Source: Craspedostauros australis (Eukaryota > Bacillariophyta > Bacillariophyceae > Mastogloiales > Achnanthaceae). From it: DNA of 64,000 bases. This document shows, piece after piece, positions 9,801 through 21,176 of this stretch. The notes under the pieces were generated by a model, which ran no database searches, was not told where the DNA came from, and saw nothing but the letters and a program-made list of their open reading frames with translations. Where the stretch lies: assembly GCA_026770025.1 (NCBI GenBank), contig JAMXDE010000034.1, positions 124,001 to 188,000 on the forward strand, written 5' to 3'. Position 1 is the first letter of the stretch. Each line of letters opens with the position of its first letter. Made by a program: the position numbers and the translations under genes.

Positions 9801-12528
9801 TGACAGCAAGCGCCTCAGGTTGCAGCTGCAAGCATCACGAGATGAGAATGACAAGCTCAAGACGGAGATGCGCGAAGAAATCGATTCGGACAGATCCGAG
9901 TCAGCTCATTTGCAACGACGGCTGTCCGACGTGCAGGTGGAGCTCCACGATGTCAAGTCTTCCCTCGAATCCGAGCGAAGGAATCTCCACCATGTCCAGA
10001 ACCTCTACGAAAAGCAACTGGCCGCAACGGCGTCGAAGCAACACCAACCGTCGGAATACAAAGTTCTCGAGCTGCAACAAGAGCTTGCTGATGCAAGATC
10101 GTCCCTCGTATCCATGAAGCGACAGTCGGAAGAGCTGATCAGAGAACGTTCAAGCAATCCGAGTAATCAGGTGCAGAACGAGGCGCATGCGGCACACCAG
10201 CAAGACCAGCGCGCCGTGGCAGAGATCTTGCGTAACGGTTTGCAACGCATTATGCAGCAATACCAGCGTCTGGACCAGCAAGTGAAGGATGTGACGGACT
10301 GCTATGCCACCCGCTTGGAGCGCCTCGTTGAGGCCGTCGCTTTTCTTCGATCATCGTTGCACTTCGAGAGCGACTCCGTCTCCACACAGGTGCAGGATCG
10401 TGGAGATCGGCCATCCACGTCGGTGTCACATCGCATGATGGATGCCACTATCGATGCCAATGCTCCCAGCATGAACAGAGAAGAGGACACTCGCTTGGAG
10501 CTGATGGAGGAAGCCAGACCTTCGTTCGAGCTATCGGTGGATGATGGGCGTGATCCCAAGGATTCGCCACATCGTGTCGCTTTTGCACCATCCACATCCA
10601 CGCCGACATCGACAAGACTTTCCACCTCACCGTCTTCGTTGTCGACGCACGCGATGCTGTCACCCATGAACGCGAATACGAGTAGACCGACGATGCCACC
10701 GAATCAGGACGACTGCTTCGAAGACGACAGTTGCCTAAACCAGTCGGATTCTCTCGACAGCATCTCCAGATTGCTGAACGAACCCACGTGCGACGTGAAC
10801 GGTTCCATCATGACCACCATGACCACCAACACAACAGCAATTGCCGATCAATATCGCATCCCACTGGAAGCCGCTCTGAAGGAGTGTCAGCAGGTTCGAA
10901 ACCGCCTCATGGAGCTCCAATCCAGCTACGATGAAGAGCGCAAGAAGCTTCTAAGCGACATCGAGGAACAGACCGCCACCTACCGAGACCTGGAAGCCGA
11001 GAATGCCCGGCTGTGCCTGGCATCATCGCGACAGGCGGCTGAGAAGACTCAGCTGCAGACGGAGCTGGAAGACAAGATGGGGACCGTGCGATTCCTGGAA
11101 TCGCGATTGGAGGATACAGAATCAGCAAGACAGGCCAGCGTGAAGGATGGGTTGGAGAAGGACAGTGCGCTGTCTCAGCTGAAGCAAGAGAAGGTGCTGT
11201 GCGAATCCATGCTGGGAGACGCCATCCGCAACAACGAGACTTTGGAAGGGCGCATCGAGGTTGCGGTGACGGAACAGAGCAAACTGAGCGAGGTGGTGGC
11301 GGAGAAGGCCATGGAGGTGAGAGCGTTGCAATCGAAGCAGCAAGACTTGCTGGTGACATTCAAGAACCAGCAGATGGATTTGGAGAAGCAGAAGACGGCA
11401 GAAATCGAGCTTTTGCGAACGACGCTGTCGCAGGCCGAGGCTGAGGTTGAGGGGCTGCGTGCTTCGTACAACACGACCGCTGGCAGGCTTTCTGAGGCTA
11501 GCCAGCATATTACAGAACTTCGGGCCGAGATGGAGCAGGTGGAGGACGACAAGCAGCGCATCATCTCGTCCACGGAAGATCAAGTTCTGGAGATCGAGAT
11601 GAAGCTCGACGAGGCTCAACGGGATCGAACCGATCTGAAGCTGAAGCTGAGCAGAGTGGAGGAGGAGCTGAAGCTGACGAGCAAGTCTTACAGCGACCTG
11701 AAGTCGAAGGCAACGCAGCAACTGCACGAGGCTCAGATGAAGATCAATGAAATCATTACGGAACGCGACGAAGTGCTGTCGGCGGAGGCCAAGAAGCTGA
11801 CCGAGGTGCAGGCGAGCTACCATGTCCAGCTGAAGCAAGAGCAGGAGCAAACAGCGAAGCTGCTGTCGCTGCTGCAACAGGCAGAGGAGGAGATGAATCG
11901 ATCCGCCGGGCAGATCCAACAGCTGTCGCAGGCCACCCAGATTCTGCAGTCGGAGCAGGAGCAGGCGCATAAGCACATCGGCACCCTCGAAAGCCAGCTG
12001 CACGGGAGCCGCACCGAGAAGGAGACGCTGCAGCATGAACACAGTGCGGTGCAGGAGATGCTGGAGAGAACCCGGTCGGAGCTGAGTCTCACGAAGCGAG
12101 CGCTGTCCAGTGCCGGGCAGGAGCTGGCTGAGCACCGCTGCGAACTGGAGTCGAAGAATGGCGCATTGCAGAAGCTGGAGGAAAAGATCGGTGGGTTGGA
12201 TGCCAAGTGCAGCCGACTGAGGGAGTACATCAAGAAGTTGTCGTCGAAGTGCGATGAGTGGGAGGCCAGCTACAAACGCCAGGCGCAGGTGATCGTCCAG
12301 CTCCGTCAAAAGAACGGCAAGACGAAGGAGAAGGCTTCGAAGCTGGCCGACCGGTACAAGCAGCTCGCGGGGGACGTCGAGCGAAAGAACCATCGGCACC
12401 ATCAGGACAGGGCCAAGTGGAATGCAGAGCGTTGCAATCTGCAGTCTGTCCACACTCAGCTTGAGGAGGAGCTCTCCACGATCGCGAAGGATCTCACCCA
12501 CTTCGAAGCCCAGATGCAGCACAGGTGA
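6850..12528 (+). CDS. Giant coiled-coil protein
   Basis: Single exon, 1892 residues if translation starts at the first of two tandem ATGs (6850 and 6853), which lie just after a probable leader intron. Residues 1-680 are low-complexity (His, Asn, Ser, Asp, Gln) and probably disordered. From about residue 685 to the end the protein is almost continuous heptad coiled coil rich in Glu, Gln, Lys and Leu, broken by one Ser/Thr-rich gap around 1180-1310. The last 110 residues contain a basic, Trp-containing block (SRLREYIKKLSSKCDEWEAS) that looks more conserved than the rest. It resembles long tethers of centrosome, kinetochore, Golgi or cytoskeleton, but no family-defining motif was seen, so no role is assigned. 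The gene is clearly real by length and codon use. Confidence 0.8.
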   Translation: MMEAEMVTQTSGIGTNPGAASQHTWSRQHRSKAQAIKVWQRIKERQQLKAQLDAEDKAKHVSPAKGKKRSGSPLVTTQMTVVAPATTADGQPPNMIPPDDGNALSQMDGGGHLKDRIDGGSQTSGPAPRSTIVKSTNTAPRDLRITVTMSDDEDGGSPWMSRISNGRPTLVVEESTVPAILTPRASQPVDWAMMENYSNSVVDYNRTSTNRHDQGHEHGDGHHQPYHRIEASSSDSSASASIPPHISTTNEAPHSTMQGRGAYQQDKVSNNENAHPNINGNRDATKQQGKANQGFAAHSSSPMQNQNQDQHEPMVARTQHSSTMDRPKSSLDDALGFSDFQPVNESQLETTQASIHDSRFEHPHSQRAGGDVPDDASASLIDYNGSFMTRSFLAPIQDDSHDMQEYANGHQIFRSDPNTPNHNVSNGDVGTKSTGGHSDEPSPDSALLSFPEEDSENQSASVWHQPSTQEHHRSHGHASAQNSFMNHSHHYDNQNSLLHRSIISSDDRNYGSDNDDTLASDIIHRAIEDVVQQNSFTRYECDGNENDNGDHSFFGVGNDKQAELGHPLDNQSTFDNVTNPSAGNGNANANAYHSHNRNTNESVADRRSRDDSNVTGTDTQLSLASLQDSRSVAVEDFRAERRIANQLAITGPLDASNAADDHQNRQLQLVAKPAASDGDGDIHGKELEYMTRIGALESTLKAQNMASDTVQSQLQAKVEQLQTALHHQRTTPRASAHVGMPDDPITTLLERNKNLVKEVRFSDQTCMELSTQNTALQAQIEILKDQLQVTQHNQDNWQLEGQDDRRIDGKLDRLRITNGSGNGRGNANEDTHSSWDESRAEEPSRQAQTTMSAQAIEEKDAEIRRLSTELQHARTTINRIKENSVDGATIKDVLNEIQMELGAIAQGNHVLETKPTTDTSTSQDANSNIERRWGLNDGVEEKKDESFASIKVSKTFDSQDSYNLAEELQQQVQLLRSKTQRAEADSKRLRLQLQASRDENDKLKTEMREEIDSDRSESAHLQRRLSDVQVELHDVKSSLESERRNLHHVQNLYEKQLAATASKQHQPSEYKVLELQQELADARSSLVSMKRQSEELIRERSSNPSNQVQNEAHAAHQQDQRAVAEILRNGLQRIMQQYQRLDQQVKDVTDCYATRLERLVEAVAFLRSSLHFESDSVSTQVQDRGDRPSTSVSHRMMDATIDANAPSMNREEDTRLELMEEARPSFELSVDDGRDPKDSPHRVAFAPSTSTPTSTRLSTSPSSLSTHAMLSPMNANTSRPTMPPNQDDCFEDDSCLNQSDSLDSISRLLNEPTCDVNGSIMTTMTTNTTAIADQYRIPLEAALKECQQVRNRLMELQSSYDEERKKLLSDIEEQTATYRDLEAENARLCLASSRQAAEKTQLQTELEDKMGTVRFLESRLEDTESARQASVKDGLEKDSALSQLKQEKVLCESMLGDAIRNNETLEGRIEVAVTEQSKLSEVVAEKAMEVRALQSKQQDLLVTFKNQQMDLEKQKTAEIELLRTTLSQAEAEVEGLRASYNTTAGRLSEASQHITELRAEMEQVEDDKQRIISSTEDQVLEIEMKLDEAQRDRTDLKLKLSRVEEELKLTSKSYSDLKSKATQQLHEAQMKINEIITERDEVLSAEAKKLTEVQASYHVQLKQEQEQTAKLLSLLQQAEEEMNRSAGQIQQLSQATQILQSEQEQAHKHIGTLESQLHGSRTEKETLQHEHSAVQEMLERTRSELSLTKRALSSAGQELAEHRCELESKNGALQKLEEKIGGLDAKCSRLREYIKKLSSKCDEWEASYKRQAQVIVQLRQKNGKTKEKASKLADRYKQLAGDVERKNHRHHQDRAKWNAERCNLQSVHTQLEEELSTIAKDLTHFEAQMQHR

Positions 12529-13014
12529 CGAGGCGGTCGCACACCAAACGAGCACAACTCGCATTGGTAGCAAGGCAAATATAATACTATTATACGAAAC
12601 AGAGCAGAGTATAGCAACTGCATGGCTCGTACCCTTAATGGAATGAATGATGTGCCAAAACGTGCAATAACTTGTACGACTACGAACCTGTGCAAGTAGA
12701 CTTGTTTTCACGGCGGAGAGTCCGTCTGTCATGGTAGGTAGCGTGGATGGCTTGTTCTTCATTTTCTGGGCTGAATGCGCAAACATCTTGTTTTGCAACA
12801 CGCTTGACGCTACCATTAGATACCGAATCCAGGATCTTTCGGTGCAGCCACACATCACTGCACATCATCACAGATCATCATGCATCACAACACGACACAA
12901 CACATCAACGTTTGGGAATTCCACAAGGCGCATCTGCAGAGCAGATCACCAATGAGGGCAACGATCATCAGCAGCTATTGTACAATAGAACATCGAATAC
13001 ATTGAGATAGAAGG
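12529..13014. other. Intergenic region, AT-rich gene end and leader
   Basis: An AT-rich segment around 12578-12600 (ATATAATACTATTATAC) follows the stop of the coiled-coil gene by about 50 bases and is the likely 3'-end region. The rest is probably the leader of the Tic22-like gene. No gene is seen. Confidence 0.4.
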
Positions 13015-13851
13015 ATGTCAAGGATTGCCTGGACGACACTTCTCGTATTGCTCTTGCGAACAATGCATGCATCGGCTCTGTTGTCAGTGAGTCCTGCGAG
13101 ATGCAGACATCAACGAAGCAGCGTCGATGTCAGGGCGTCGATGCAAGTGCTCGTACATTCAGGCTTTTCAGCCAATCGACGAAAGAGGCAATCGGCCAGA
13201 CAGGCAGTTGTGCGATCAATGCCCAACGATGACGAATCGGAACAGACGACGACGGATGTTGCGGCCATTCTGTCCTCCGAGAAATGGCCATCGATCAAGG
13301 AGAGCCTCAACAACCTCCCGGTGTTCGCCACCGTCACCGACAAGGGTGTGCCCATCGCGGAGGTGGATGGCCGTCCGTCATCCTTCTGGTGTGATGCGGT
13401 CGATGCGCAGAGGGCGTGCGTGCGGGCCAAGGAGGATGCTGATCTGCGCACGCTGCCATTTCCGATGGGCGACATCCTGGAGCAGGCCATGCTGGAGCGC
13501 GCCAATCTGCTGGCCTCCGAAGCCAGCCTGGTCGATGCGGGTGCGGAGCCGGGCACGGTGGCGGATCATCAACCCGTTCCGCTGTTCGGGTGCATGCAGA
13601 TCATGCAGGAAGACGAGGACGGAGACAGCCTGCCCCTGTTCCTTGTGCGATCGGAAGCGGAGGATGCGGTACGACGCGTGATCGAGGAAAGCGGCGTCTC
13701 AGCGGAAGAGGCTGCCGAGTTTCAGGTTGTGGGGATCTCGTTGGTGGATGCCGTCGAGCTGCTTGCCACGGATCCCGAGGCACCGCCATTTCGATTCATC
13801 CCGCCGGCGTCGTCCGTGGAATTCATCAAGCAGATCAAATTGAAGACGTAG
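13015..13851 (+). CDS. Tic22-like plastid protein import factor
   Basis: The product is 278 residues in a single exon. Residues 1-22 form a hydrophobic signal peptide, followed by ASA-Leu, which fits the diatom ASAF-type cleavage motif where Leu is a permitted replacement for Phe at +1. An Arg/Ser-rich, acid-poor transit peptide follows to about residue 70. The mature part begins with a LNNLPVFATVTDKGVPI segment and ends with a PPASSVEFIKQ segment, matching the Tic22 family fold (two related halves). Tic22 proteins are soluble intermembrane-space chaperones that pass preproteins from Toc to Tic; in diatoms they would act in the inner plastid envelope space. Membership rests on my recognition of the pattern, not on a search. 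The flanking genes are functionally unrelated. Confidence 0.68.
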   Translation: MSRIAWTTLLVLLLRTMHASALLSVSPARCRHQRSSVDVRASMQVLVHSGFSANRRKRQSARQAVVRSMPNDDESEQTTTDVAAILSSEKWPSIKESLNNLPVFATVTDKGVPIAEVDGRPSSFWCDAVDAQRACVRAKEDADLRTLPFPMGDILEQAMLERANLLASEASLVDAGAEPGTVADHQPVPLFGCMQIMQEDEDGDSLPLFLVRSEAEDAVRRVIEESGVSAEEAAEFQVVGISLVDAVELLATDPEAPPFRFIPPASSVEFIKQIKLKT

Positions 13852-16800
13852 AGGAGACTTCTCGATGCATCTTTCTCAGAACACACGCCCGCATGTGGTC
13901 AAGTCGAGCAGAGAGTACTCTGAAGCAAGGTATGAATGAGGTGTTTGCTGTGCTGCGAGTGGGAGTGGGAGTCCGAATGCGAGCGCGAGTACGAGTAGGG
14001 ATAGAGTAGAGTAAGTACTCGTGTGTAGATGCAACAGTCGGCCTCACTCGCACCTTTCCGACATTGGTGCAAGATTGTGTAGATCGAGAAAAGACGTCCA
14101 ACCCATTCTGCTTTCCGAAGCGTCGAACGTGTACCATACAGGACTATCTGGCGTGTGTCCAATGCACATCTATACTCGTACACACACACGCACCAATCAT
14201 ACGCGGTTGCCGGAGCACGACCAGAGTGATGAGGTTGCTTCAGTTGTCCATTCCAGGGACCGCTTTCCCACACCGTCTCATCCAGACAGACAGAGATGGC
14301 CCATCGCAGAGAGTTCGATGATGGTCGTCGATGTGGCAGGCCCTTGCATGCAAGAACAATGTTAGCATCACTCGCCTAACATAAGTAAGTACTCTGAGCA
14401 TGAACATCGCCGCCGGAGACAGACGTGTTTCAGAACATCGACCGTCCGATGCGAACCAAGGACCAACAAGCCATCAGCTTGCCACAGACTGCTTGTTTCT
14501 GCTGTCGAATTCTGACTCAAGTTCCTCTCCTCTTTGAAGATGTCTTGAAGATCATGGTTGGGTGTCGCAGTTGAACATGGACATGTGTGAACGTTCTGAT
14601 CGAATCCGGGATGTGTTTGGCACCAGTACTCTAGTCGACCTACGACCTATACAACATACTCGGAGTTGCGCAGATCGTGGGAACATGAACCGTTGTTGGG
14701 AGGAAACGGAAGAGTACGATGAGATTGAATCCGAAGCAGCATGCATGGGTTTGAAGCACGACGCTTCTTTACTCCACTCAAAGCTCGCATCCGTGACATC
14801 GAGGGTGCCGGTCTGCACTAGTTATCTATTATACTTCTGAACGTGGGGTTGGCATGTGAGAAGAGGATACGGACATCGCAGAGAGATCACCAACCCACCA
14901 TCCCACCAATGATGAGAGTGTGTTGGGAACGGGGACTCACTCACTCTCTCTCTCTCTTCGAAGAGACAGTCGCTTGTTTCGCTTTGGTTGTTTGTCGAAT
15001 TCGATCTCCATGAGCGATCAATCAATCAAGCACTCAATCAATCAAGTTTGCAATCAAGCCATGCAATCCCGATACGATACGATGAGCCATCACGATCTCA
15101 GTCCGCATAGGATGCCATGCAGGCGTCCGCAATCCTCCAATTCAGTCCGCATGCCAGAAGCTCTCGAAGAGAGTCTCAACAGGTGCAAATGCAAGAGAGG
15201 TTTGAATGGCCTCGTGGTTGACACCTCCCCTTTCCGACCTGCGTACAAGGAACGTGTTATGCTTTGTGCAAATGCACGGGTGTCAATGGCGCAGTTGTCT
15301 GATGTGACAACTGACATCAAGGAACTCGCATCGTCCCGAACTGTTGCGCGAAGCTGCCGGAGCCTCGCGACGATGGAAACACGGTTGATGTCCAACCAAT
15401 CAACCAAACATGTTCGTACTCGTGGTCTGCAGCTCTTCAGTCCGCATCATCTTCGTTGGCGCCAACCAGCTCGCTCGCACGAGTACCCTCCTCGAAACTG
15501 TGCAGCGAAGTTCTCTCCGGAGCAGCGTGAAAGATTATCCGAATCCGAATCCAACGAAGAGCAATGACACCCTGAAGCCGTATACCCAGCGTACATGCAA
15601 GCCAAATGGAGGATTCACAGCGTGTGGTACGAACCATCGGAAGGGTATGAATGCAATTTTGTTGTTGGTGTGAAAGAAGGTGGCAGTCATCACGTGCAAA
15701 ACCGTGTACTTTGATCCAACCAGGACAATAACAAGAACGGCACAAATCAACTCCAGATCAACAATGACTACGACAACGACAACAGCTGGATGAGTACTCG
15801 TCGAGTAGAGTCAAAAGAACTGCGGCTCCCGCAAGTTATACAATGTCTTGGGAAGCATCGGACGAGTAAGGAGACAAGCGAGAAAAGCACATTGACATCC
15901 ACAAGAATGCCATCACTTCCGTTGTTTGATCGGCGGCATGGCCGATCTTGGATTGATGGTGCATTGGATGCTGGGGTCTTGTATTGACGAAGCGGAGATT
16001 CCGGTGCGATTGTCACGATGGAAGTCCGTCTGCGCTCTGTTGCACCGTACTACAGTACTACTCTATGTATAGAACGAGTACGACTATTCGGATGGCAAGG
16101 GGTGGCAGGACCATTCCGCCGTCTTTGATGCTCACACGATCGATCTTTAATCTTGCGATTGAACATCGGAACTAATCGACACCAATGGAAGCCACGAGGA
16201 GAACAATTGTCCGTGCCGTGGTCGTACCCATGTCCTCCGATGTCTTGCGATGCGGTGCAATGCAATGACGTACCATCCCCAATTGCGGAGCCTGCTCGTG
16301 ATGCATGGCACTATCTGTCCTTTGTCTTCTTTGCCCTTGTCTTGGATGATGGTTTCGCTTTCTTCGTGCTTCAATGTCAGCGTGCTTCGTTTCTGTTTCG
16401 CTCCGCTCCACGATCGTAGGTATGCACTTCGGAGAAGAGAAAACGTGGATGGATTGGGAACGTACTCGTAAGCGACAACTCTTGACCGATGTGCCTTTCC
16501 CAGATCTCATGTGGGTTTCAAGTCTCAGCCGTGAGCCGCGGAGTACCCACACATCGCACGTTGGAGTAAGAAGTTCGCGGATCGTGGCTGAATTCATCGT
16601 GGATGACAACGTGATACATTGTCCCGTCGCGTCATTTCGCGTCAGGTCGCGCCGAGTTGGTTGGTGGTGAGCGGTTTGCATTGGTTTGTTTTGGCCCCGA
16701 GTTTTGTGGCCGTGTGTTGATGAACGTTCCGGCTTGCGCCAAAGTTCAAGGATTCGGCCGGAACCTCGCCAAGTTCCCGTTGTCCGCCAAATATCTTTCT

Positions 16801-18839
16801 TGATGTCGGAAGATTGCGGATGGAAGCGGTGTTTTTTCGCACAAACAACAGCGGCATAGTACCCGTTGTGTGCATTCGCTACCTGTACGTACATTGCAGT
16901 ACAGCACGGTCGCGTGCGCACAACTCAACAACATTCGCAGCGTGATGATTCGGCCGAAGACGGACGGATTTGAGTCGCCAGTGACAGCGAGAACACGCAT
17001 TTTGGTAACTGAGATCCATGGCATCGCGCTGGAATTCGATGTACAATCTCCACTTATGGCGATGGAAGACTGTTCAATCGCTTCCGAGGCGCATTTGAAA
17101 TGTCTTCCTATGTCGCTACGACAATAAGAATAAGTGTTGTCTACCAACCAAATATGCCCTGATGCTCAGCGCAAGCGGCACATGAAAGAGCGCTGTGTTG
17201 GTTGCTGCCAACGTCAGCGTCGGATGACTGCCGTCATAATCACGGCACACGATGAACGACACGATGTTGGAAAGGTGATACTCCGACCAGCCACATGAAA
17301 CGAATGACAACACTTCAAGTTCGTGGGGAGCACGGTGGGTTTGATCGTTGTTAACGAGAGGCACACACACGTCTGCTCATGTTTGCGCCACTTTCTTCTC
17401 GGACAATAGCACACACGCACACGTATCTATGCCTCCATTCATTCCTTCTCCGCGTTTCTTCCTTCATCATCGTGGTAGTCGTTCTTTGCGGCCAGTGAAT
17501 CAGACAGAGTTGACACGCAGTACACGTTTTGTCCATGGTGCTGGACCGTGTTATTCACGAGTACAGTCAGAGGGCTTTTTGGTTCCAACCCCAAGGATCT
17601 CACTTCCCTGTCACGCAACTGCATTTCCTCGGGATTCCTCTTCTTCCCTTTCGGCCGAAGGTGTTTTGGTTCCCCATCAGTCCCCCACCAAAGGCCAATG
17701 TGGAAGAACGGTGGCGGAATTCGACGTTGGTGGGCGCGAGCGCTGGCACCACCAAAAATAGAGCGGTTCATTGTGCCTTGCAAGCCAAACGGCCGGCAGA
17801 ATCACAAGGCAGAAGCAGCCTATTGGCACAGATGTGTGCTATGAGTGTGCGTGAGGGCACAGCGCAAGAGGACTTCGCGTGGGGTGCTGGGGTGTGGATG
17901 GATCGTGTGGTGCTCTCGCACACGGTTGGTCTCGCGCTCGAAGTGGCGGGAGGGACGACAGGCGACAATGCATGTGGAAGAAGCGCGCAAAGTTCAACAG
18001 AATCAAAGATGCACCACGAGATTCCTCACAAAAAGCGGGCTCGGACTCATCCGCCCTTGACTTCGCGACTCTCAGACCGTACAAGTTGTACTGTTACGCA
18101 ACCGCTCCACCACGCTTCACGATACTTCACGACTTTGGTAACGAGCATTGGGATCACACAAACATTAATACTGATCCTGTTTCACACTCTTTCTCTTCTT
18201 TGGTGCGTTCGATTCTGCGCCCTTCGTTGGATCCAACCAGCATCTACACCAACATCCTCCCAAGCATTTATCCAACCATTGATCCAACCTTTTACCCAAC
18301 CATTTACGAGCTACCTACCTACCCACACATCCAAACATTCACACATCCATTCATCAGCCAATCCATCCGACGGCCCACTTCGCCTTTGTGCTCCGACAGC
18401 TGCTGCACAGTTCTGCACATAATCCACGGCAACCACGGTACTCAATCACCCGCTCAGCTCCAGATTCAAGCGTCTTTACATCACCATCAGCCAATACCCA
18501 CACAAATACAAACACTCGCAGCGACAACAACAGCGATAGTGATTGACGCATTGACGCATTGACAGATTGGCACATCGACATCTGAGCAGACTTTTACAGG
18601 CAATTCTCCCCATCTGGTCCCCCACCAGTCCTTCTTCTCATTCTTCCAGACTCAATCATATCCCTGCCTTGCATAACACCATACTATACTCCCACAGCTC
18701 CACCAACGCGTGATCCCATCCCATCTCCCCCGCGTCTGCCCACAATCACAGACATCACACAATCATCAGCTACTCTACATCACCAATACAACAGCATCAG
18801 CACATTCAGCACACCCACCACATTCAGCACGTCGCAACC
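13852..18839. other. Gene-poor region of about 5 kb
   Basis: I see no convincing coding region on either strand. Open frames present are short, overlap each other on both strands and lack domain-like composition. Notable contents are GAGTAC/GTACTC words (13913, 13985-14020, 14390, 14630, 15792, 16050-16085, 16456), a CT run at 14941-14962, CAAT repeats at 15018-15050, and degenerate CCAACCATT repeats at 18230-18350. The last 350 bases are CA-rich and probably the cyclin 5' leader. Confidence 0.5.
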
Positions 18840-20546
18840 ATGAACATGATGAACCAACACAGCTACAGCAACGGCCACAGCAATGGCTACAGCAATGGCC
18901 ACAACCATGGCGGATGCGAGGACGAGTTCGACTACAGCTACGATGAAGCATACGATCACAGGCACGGCCTGGATCAGGACGCCGGCTTCCAGGAGACTCC
19001 AGACTTCTGTCCAGGCGGAGCAGCTGCCGCATCCACGCAGCGTCCTCCATCCTCGGGCGTGTCGCTGGATGATTGCGAAGATCACCTCGCCGTCATGCTG
19101 CGTCAGGAGGCCTCGCCTGCCTACCGCAACAGCGACTTCCTCATGAAGGTCCGGCCCGTGGAGGGCGACGGCGATGAGGATGCTCATCTCGCCTGTCCTC
19201 TCATGGACATCGAAGAGCCGCAGGCTTTGCAGGTGCATCGTCTCTGGAGGCAGACCATCTGCGAGTGGTGGTACCAAGGTAAGAACAACGAACCAGTGTG
19301 CTCACATGCATGCATCCAAGTGGACATCCACGTCAATGTGAACACTCTCTTCTCTTCCACTATACTCAAGAGAGTATGACATGGTGCCAGGCCACACTCT
19401 ACCATACGATACGATACAACTGCACGGCCTTGAACGTTCAGTGTATCTCAACATGATCTCACACTCCCTTGCCATCTCGGTCCACTTCCCCAATGTATCC
19501 CAATGCGCAACTCAACTCACACACCAACTAACATGTCAACTAACATCCATGCAACAGTCGTTGATCACTTCGACATGAACCGCGAGGTCGTCACCATCTC
19601 CATGGACTTCCTTGACCGCGTCGTGGCTGGCTACGAAGAACCTCTGCAGAAGGATCACTACCAGCTCCTCTCCCTCACCTGTCTCTACATGGCCATGAAG
19701 CTCTTCGACTACCCGCACTTCATCCACCTGGCGAGATCTTCCTCCTCCGCATCCTCCTCGGTCATCACCAGGCACAGCTGCATGGAGCGCATGCTCAGGC
19801 TTTCGAGGGGGGACTTCACAGTCGAGCACATGGAGCAGATGGAGGTCGTCATCCTGGGAAAGCTCAACTGGCACGTGCATCCACCGACGCCTCAAACCTT
19901 CCTCTACTACATGGTCCCGATCCTCTTCTCCAGGCACGTCTTCCACCCCGACGACGTCCACGCCATCGCCGACCTGGCCAAGTTCGTCATCGAACTCGCG
20001 ACCCTCGACGCCTTCTTCCTCCCCTACACGCAATCCGAGATCACCATGGCTGCATTGCTCAACGCGGCCGATCACATGATCCCCATGGGCTCCAAGTACA
20101 TCCTCTCGCTCTGGAAGACGACCGACCAGCAATCGGTCCTCGTCGGCGGCATCAACGTCTTCTCGCGTGCCATCGCTCTGTGTCGTGAACGTCTGTCGCA
20201 GGTGTACGAATGCACGATGAGCACGCCCAGTGCCACGGCCACCATGGAAGACGAGCATGCAGGCCACGCACAGACAGCGCAACCGTGCTCACGCTACGCG
20301 GAGACGTCATCAACGTCCGAGTCGCAACAGAACCACCACCGCCATCATGAACAGCAGCAGTATCCAGCAAATGAACAACCAAAGCAAATCTCGCCAACGC
20401 ATGTCGCAGCATTCGGAGACAGCCAGGCAAGCACATCCATGAACACGGCCTCGGCCGTCAACAGCTCAAGCTATCATCGTCGCCATCCATCCTCGCTCGC
20501 AATGACAGCCAACGCGCAAGCGCTCATTGACAACTATCGTCAATAG
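18840..20546 (+). CDS. Cyclin, possibly of the diatom-specific type
   Basis: Two exons, 18840-19278 and 19558-20546, joined by a GT-AG phase-1 intron (19279-19557, GTAAGA to CAACAG). The join gives Val in the sequence CEWWYQVVDHFDMN and a product of 475 residues. Residues 1-120 are Asn/His/Gly-rich and acidic. The cyclin box follows: WRQTICEWWYQVVDHF, then ISMDFLDRVV, then LLSLTCLYMAMKLFDY, matching the cyclin N-terminal fold that binds and activates a CDK. A second helical half follows, with HVHPPTPQTFLYYM. The C-terminus is Gln/His/Ser-rich. Diatom genomes carry an expanded set of such cyclins (dsCYC), some responding to light, phosphate or silicon; which one this is cannot be told. No destruction box is evident. 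Confidence 0.85.
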
Positions 20547-21176
20547 AGTGGGGGACTCCATTGCGATGGCGCATTGCAGTCGGGGAGAACAGTATTGACG
20601 ATGACGAATAAACACAGCAACAACAACAACCCAATTGGACCATCCAGCAACTTTTGCTCGTTCGTCCGCACACAATCACACAGATTCCTTTCATGCAACC
20701 TTTCATGCCAGTGTTCTCATGCCGCAAAAGCGAGAATACAGGTTACGAACACATGCTATCCACACAGCAGCACACCCAGTGCTGGAACCAGTGGGCGCGT
20801 TAAATTTCATTTTTAAACAGCTTAATACACAATAGATTCCTACCAAACTTGACAGCATATAGTCTCCACTGTGGAGTGGACTTGCGAAGAGTGAAGTAGG
20901 CTACTCGCGTGGTGCATGACATGCCGACTTGGACACGACGGTTGAGAGGAAGGAAGCACCGAGCAATGCTACCACGAGAAAATCGAAAGCTCTGCCAGAA
21001 AGGAGACAGCGACATGGAGCGTGGCTGCACAGAGGATCCAACAAACGCTCCTTGATTGCGCAAGTGATGTCAACATCATGACACATGCGCACAGATCCGC
21101 GACACCAAAACAAAACGAAGAGCCCCAACGAAGTTCCGTGACATCGTTGCAAACCCGGTCGTGCAAAACGTTCCTC
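20547..21176. other. 3' flank of cyclin gene
   Basis: Contains an AATAAA at 20607-20612 but otherwise no coding or RNA gene that I can support. Confidence 0.4.
20607..20612 (+). promoter_or_regulatory. Possible polyadenylation signal of the cyclin gene
   Basis: A canonical AATAAA lies 61 bases after the cyclin stop codon, on the coding strand. Diatom genes often lack the exact hexamer, so this is suggestive only. Confidence 0.4.

Noticed and set aside
11122-12858. 578-codon Leu/Arg-rich minus-strand frame
   Set aside because: Antisense of the coiled-coil gene; GAG/CAG codons read backwards give Leu-rich sequence. No independent evidence of coding.
17529-18422. 297-codon plus frame upstream of the cyclin
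   Set aside because: Begins at a non-ATG codon, has irregular composition and overlaps other open frames; fits a cyclin leader and promoter better.
19536-20282. 248-codon minus-strand frame opposite the cyclin exon
   Set aside because: Antisense to a clear cyclin box; composition is a shadow of the sense codons.
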